Part shown: positions 26,155 to 27,753 of the stretch, piece by piece | How positions within the stretch are numbered: the stretch's first letter is position 1 | Layout: each line of letters begins with the position of its first letter | Assembly: GCA_018658605.1 (NCBI GenBank) | Contig: JABHUV010000168.1 | Location: 1 to 27,753 of the forward strand | Direction of reading: 5' to 3' | DNA length: 27,753 nucleotides | From: Planctomycetaceae bacterium | GTDB lineage: Bacteria > Planctomycetota > Planctomycetia > Pirellulales > Pirellulaceae | Translations under genes and position numbers: made by a program | Notes under the pieces: generated by a model | Told to the model about the DNA's origin: nothing | The model's database searches: none | Seen by the model: only the letters and a program-made list of their open reading frames with translations

Positions 26155-27753
26155 ATGGATACAATCACCAGAATCTGGGAATTAATCAAAGCTTTTTTTC
26201 TCAGTATTGTTAATGTATTTGACCAAGTTGTAACATCAACATTTGGATCGTCTAATAAACGTCAAGTGGATTATTACAGTGAGGAAATTGAAGGCATTAA
26301 CGCGCTTGAACCTAAGTATCAAGCAATGTCTGATGACGAGCTGCGCAAGCAAACTGAGTTATTTCGCGAGCGACTAAAGACTGGCCAAACACTCGAAGAT
26401 ATTCGTAACGAAGCATTTGCCGTTGCTCGTGAAGCAGGTCGACGTTATCTAGCGATGCGGCATTACGATGTGCAACTCATCGGAGGTTTAGTATTGCACG
26501 ACGGGAAGATCGCCGAGATGGTGACAGGGGAAGGTAAAACACTCGTCGCCACATTACCCGCTTATCTGAATGCACTCGATGGTAAAGGTGTCCACGTTGT
26601 CACCGTCAACGACTACCTAGCGCGGCGTGATATGGAATGGATGGCGCCGTTATTTCTAGGGCTGGGACTGACGATCGGCAACATCCAGAGTGACATGCCA
26701 GTTCGCGAACGCCAAGAATCCTACGCCTGTGATATCACCTACGGTACAAACAACGAATTTGGTTTCGATTATCTACGCGATAACATGCGTCCAGCAGCTC
26801 GCGGCGATGAGCGTTTTCCACCGCACCAGCAACAAAGCCAGGGCGTGCTAACCTATGCTATCGTGGATGAAGTCGACAATATATTAATCGACGAAGCCCG
26901 GACTCCATTAATCATCTCCGGCCCAGCACACGACAATCTGCAGAAATACGCAGATGCGGACAAATTAGCACGCCAACTAAAAAAAGATGATCACTTTGTC
27001 GTCAACGAAAAAGATCACAGCGTCAATCTAACGGATGATGGAATTCGTCACGCCGAAAAATTAGCCGGCGTCGAGAGTTTCTATACGGCTGGAAACATGG
27101 AATGGCCGCACCTAATCGACAACTCACTTAAAGCTCACTTCCTCTACAAAACAGATGTCAACTATGTAGTCCGCGACGACAAAATCATCATCGTTGATCA
27201 ATTCACCGGTCGTTTGATGGATGGTCGACAATGGTCTGACGGATTGCACCAAGCAGTTGAAGCCAAAGAAGGCGTGAAGATCAAAGAAGAGACTCAAACG
27301 CTGGCAACTATCACACTGCAGAACTATTTTAAACTGTATAAAAAAATCTCTGGGATGACCGGTACGGCACTCACCGAAGCTCGCGAGTTTTGGGATATCT
27401 ACAAAATGAATGTAGTGGCCATCCCCACAAACCGCCCCATGCAACGAGATGAATTTCGCGATGTGATTTATCTAGAAGAACGCTACAAATTTAAAGCCGT
27501 CGCTGACGAAGTTGAACAGCTGAACAAGTGGGATACGCTTGTCATGAACAATGGTGACGAAATCATCGGTAAAGTTGAATCTGAAAACGATGGCACCGTT
27601 GTACTACTAGCCGCAGATACACGTAAACGTGAATCGTTCCAACGCGATGACATCAAGCAAATCAATGTTGCTGGGCGTCCTGTCCTCGTCGGAACCGTTT
27701 CTATTGAAAAAAGTGAATTGATTTCTGAGTACCTGGATAAGCGTGGAATCGAG
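26155..27753 (+). CDS. secA: Preprotein translocase ATPase SecA (3' end beyond window)
   Basis: This is the motor ATPase that drives unfolded preproteins through SecYEG. The first 533 residues are visible and the frame runs off the window. A hydrophobic/amphipathic N-terminal extension (~25 residues) precedes the usual [17 protein letters not shown]. Walker A MVTGEGKT has Lys128; Walker B is [19 protein letters not shown] around residue 238; [42 protein letters not shown] and NRPM are all present. The preprotein-crosslinking region looks normal in size. Between the [10 protein letters not shown] helix and [15 protein letters not shown] there are about 50 extra residues (~455-506) not found in E. 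coli or Bacillus SecA. The ATG at 26155 is the first after an in-frame TAG at 26098-26100; no Shine-Dalgarno sequence precedes it. Confidence 0.97.
   Translation, partial: MDTITRIWELIKAFFLSIVNVFDQVVTSTFGSSNKRQVDYYSEEIEGINALEPKYQAMSDDELRKQTELFRERLKTGQTLEDIRNEAFAVAREAGRRYLAMRHYDVQLIGGLVLHDGKIAEMVTGEGKTLVATLPAYLNALDGKGVHVVTVNDYLARRDMEWMAPLFLGLGLTIGNIQSDMPVRERQESYACDITYGTNNEFGFDYLRDNMRPAARGDERFPPHQQQSQGVLTYAIVDEVDNILIDEARTPLIISGPAHDNLQKYADADKLARQLKKDDHFVVNEKDHSVNLTDDGIRHAEKLAGVESFYTAGNMEWPHLIDNSLKAHFLYKTDVNYVVRDDKIIIVDQFTGRLMDGRQWSDGLHQAVEAKEGVKIKEETQTLATITLQNYFKLYKKISGMTGTALTEAREFWDIYKMNVVAIPTNRPMQRDEFRDVIYLEERYKFKAVADEVEQLNKWDTLVMNNGDEIIGKVESENDGTVVLLAADTRKRESFQRDDIKQINVAGRPVLVGTVSIEKSELISEYLDKRGIE
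27517..27672 (+). other. Small-domain insertion within SecA NBD2
   Basis: About 50 codons lie between the first helix of the second nucleotide-binding fold and the GRPVLVGT strand. The pattern [20 protein letters not shown], then a polar turn, then RDDIKQI, looks like the strand order of a small SH3/Sm-like beta-barrel. The fold guess is by eye. Confidence 0.6.

Noticed and set aside
1..27753. CRISPR arrays, tRNA or rRNA genes, insertion sequences, phage attachment sites
   Set aside because: No regularly spaced direct repeats, transposase-like frames or structural RNA signatures were seen on reading; no RNA search could be run.

Overview
The window most resembles a chromosome segment of a planctomycete, probably a marine Pirellulales-type bacterium. 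This is inferred from protein style, not from a marker gene. Clues are a secreted PQQ-type beta-propeller beginning EWTRFHGPNGQG, a secreted BNR-repeat sialidase-like protein, a large membrane protein with a long Asn/Asp/Gly/Gln-rich tail, a GldA / fused GldF-GldG / DUF4340 cassette, a one-chain oxoprolinase with an extra N-terminal domain, and a SecA with extra sequence. Most start codons lack a convincing Shine-Dalgarno sequence, which fits that phylum. No rRNA, tRNA, CRISPR array, insertion sequence or phage gene was seen. No stretch over 300 bases lacks a gene; the longest gap is about 290 bases, upstream of nadB.

Layout, left to right. Positions 1-220 hold a leader, perhaps with the tail of an upstream gene. 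The plus strand then carries a 1082-residue membrane protein (221-3469), nadB for L-aspartate oxidase (3761-5365), and a three-gene ABC cassette: ATPase (5516-6367), permease fused to a GldG-like domain (6500-9388) and a DUF4340 protein (9469-11250). Next come a PaaK-like AMP-forming ligase (11316-12587), a PLP enzyme of the VC1184 type overlapping by 4 bases with a DUF971 protein (12642-14269), an MFS transporter (14346-15623), a secreted beta-propeller (15681-16922) and a hydantoinase/oxoprolinase (16929-20789) broken by one in-frame TAA. A sialidase-like gene follows on the minus strand (20939-22678), divergent from a Tsp/Prc-type carboxy-terminal protease (22900-24957). A minus-strand metallo-beta-lactamase-fold hydrolase (25072-25881) is divergent from secA (26155 to the window end, incomplete).

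The genes do not form one pathway. The clear functional units are the ABC cassette (membrane/envelope, substrate unknown), the PLP enzyme-DUF971 pair (possibly sulfur or Fe-S related) and the tight beta-propeller/oxoprolinase pair. I did not find a clearly new multi-gene system. The items most worth checking are the small-domain insertion in SecA, the single nonsense codon in an otherwise intact oxoprolinase, the nested inverted repeats in the protease leader, and the PLP enzyme that carries a cysteine-desulfurase-type fold without the expected catalytic cysteine.
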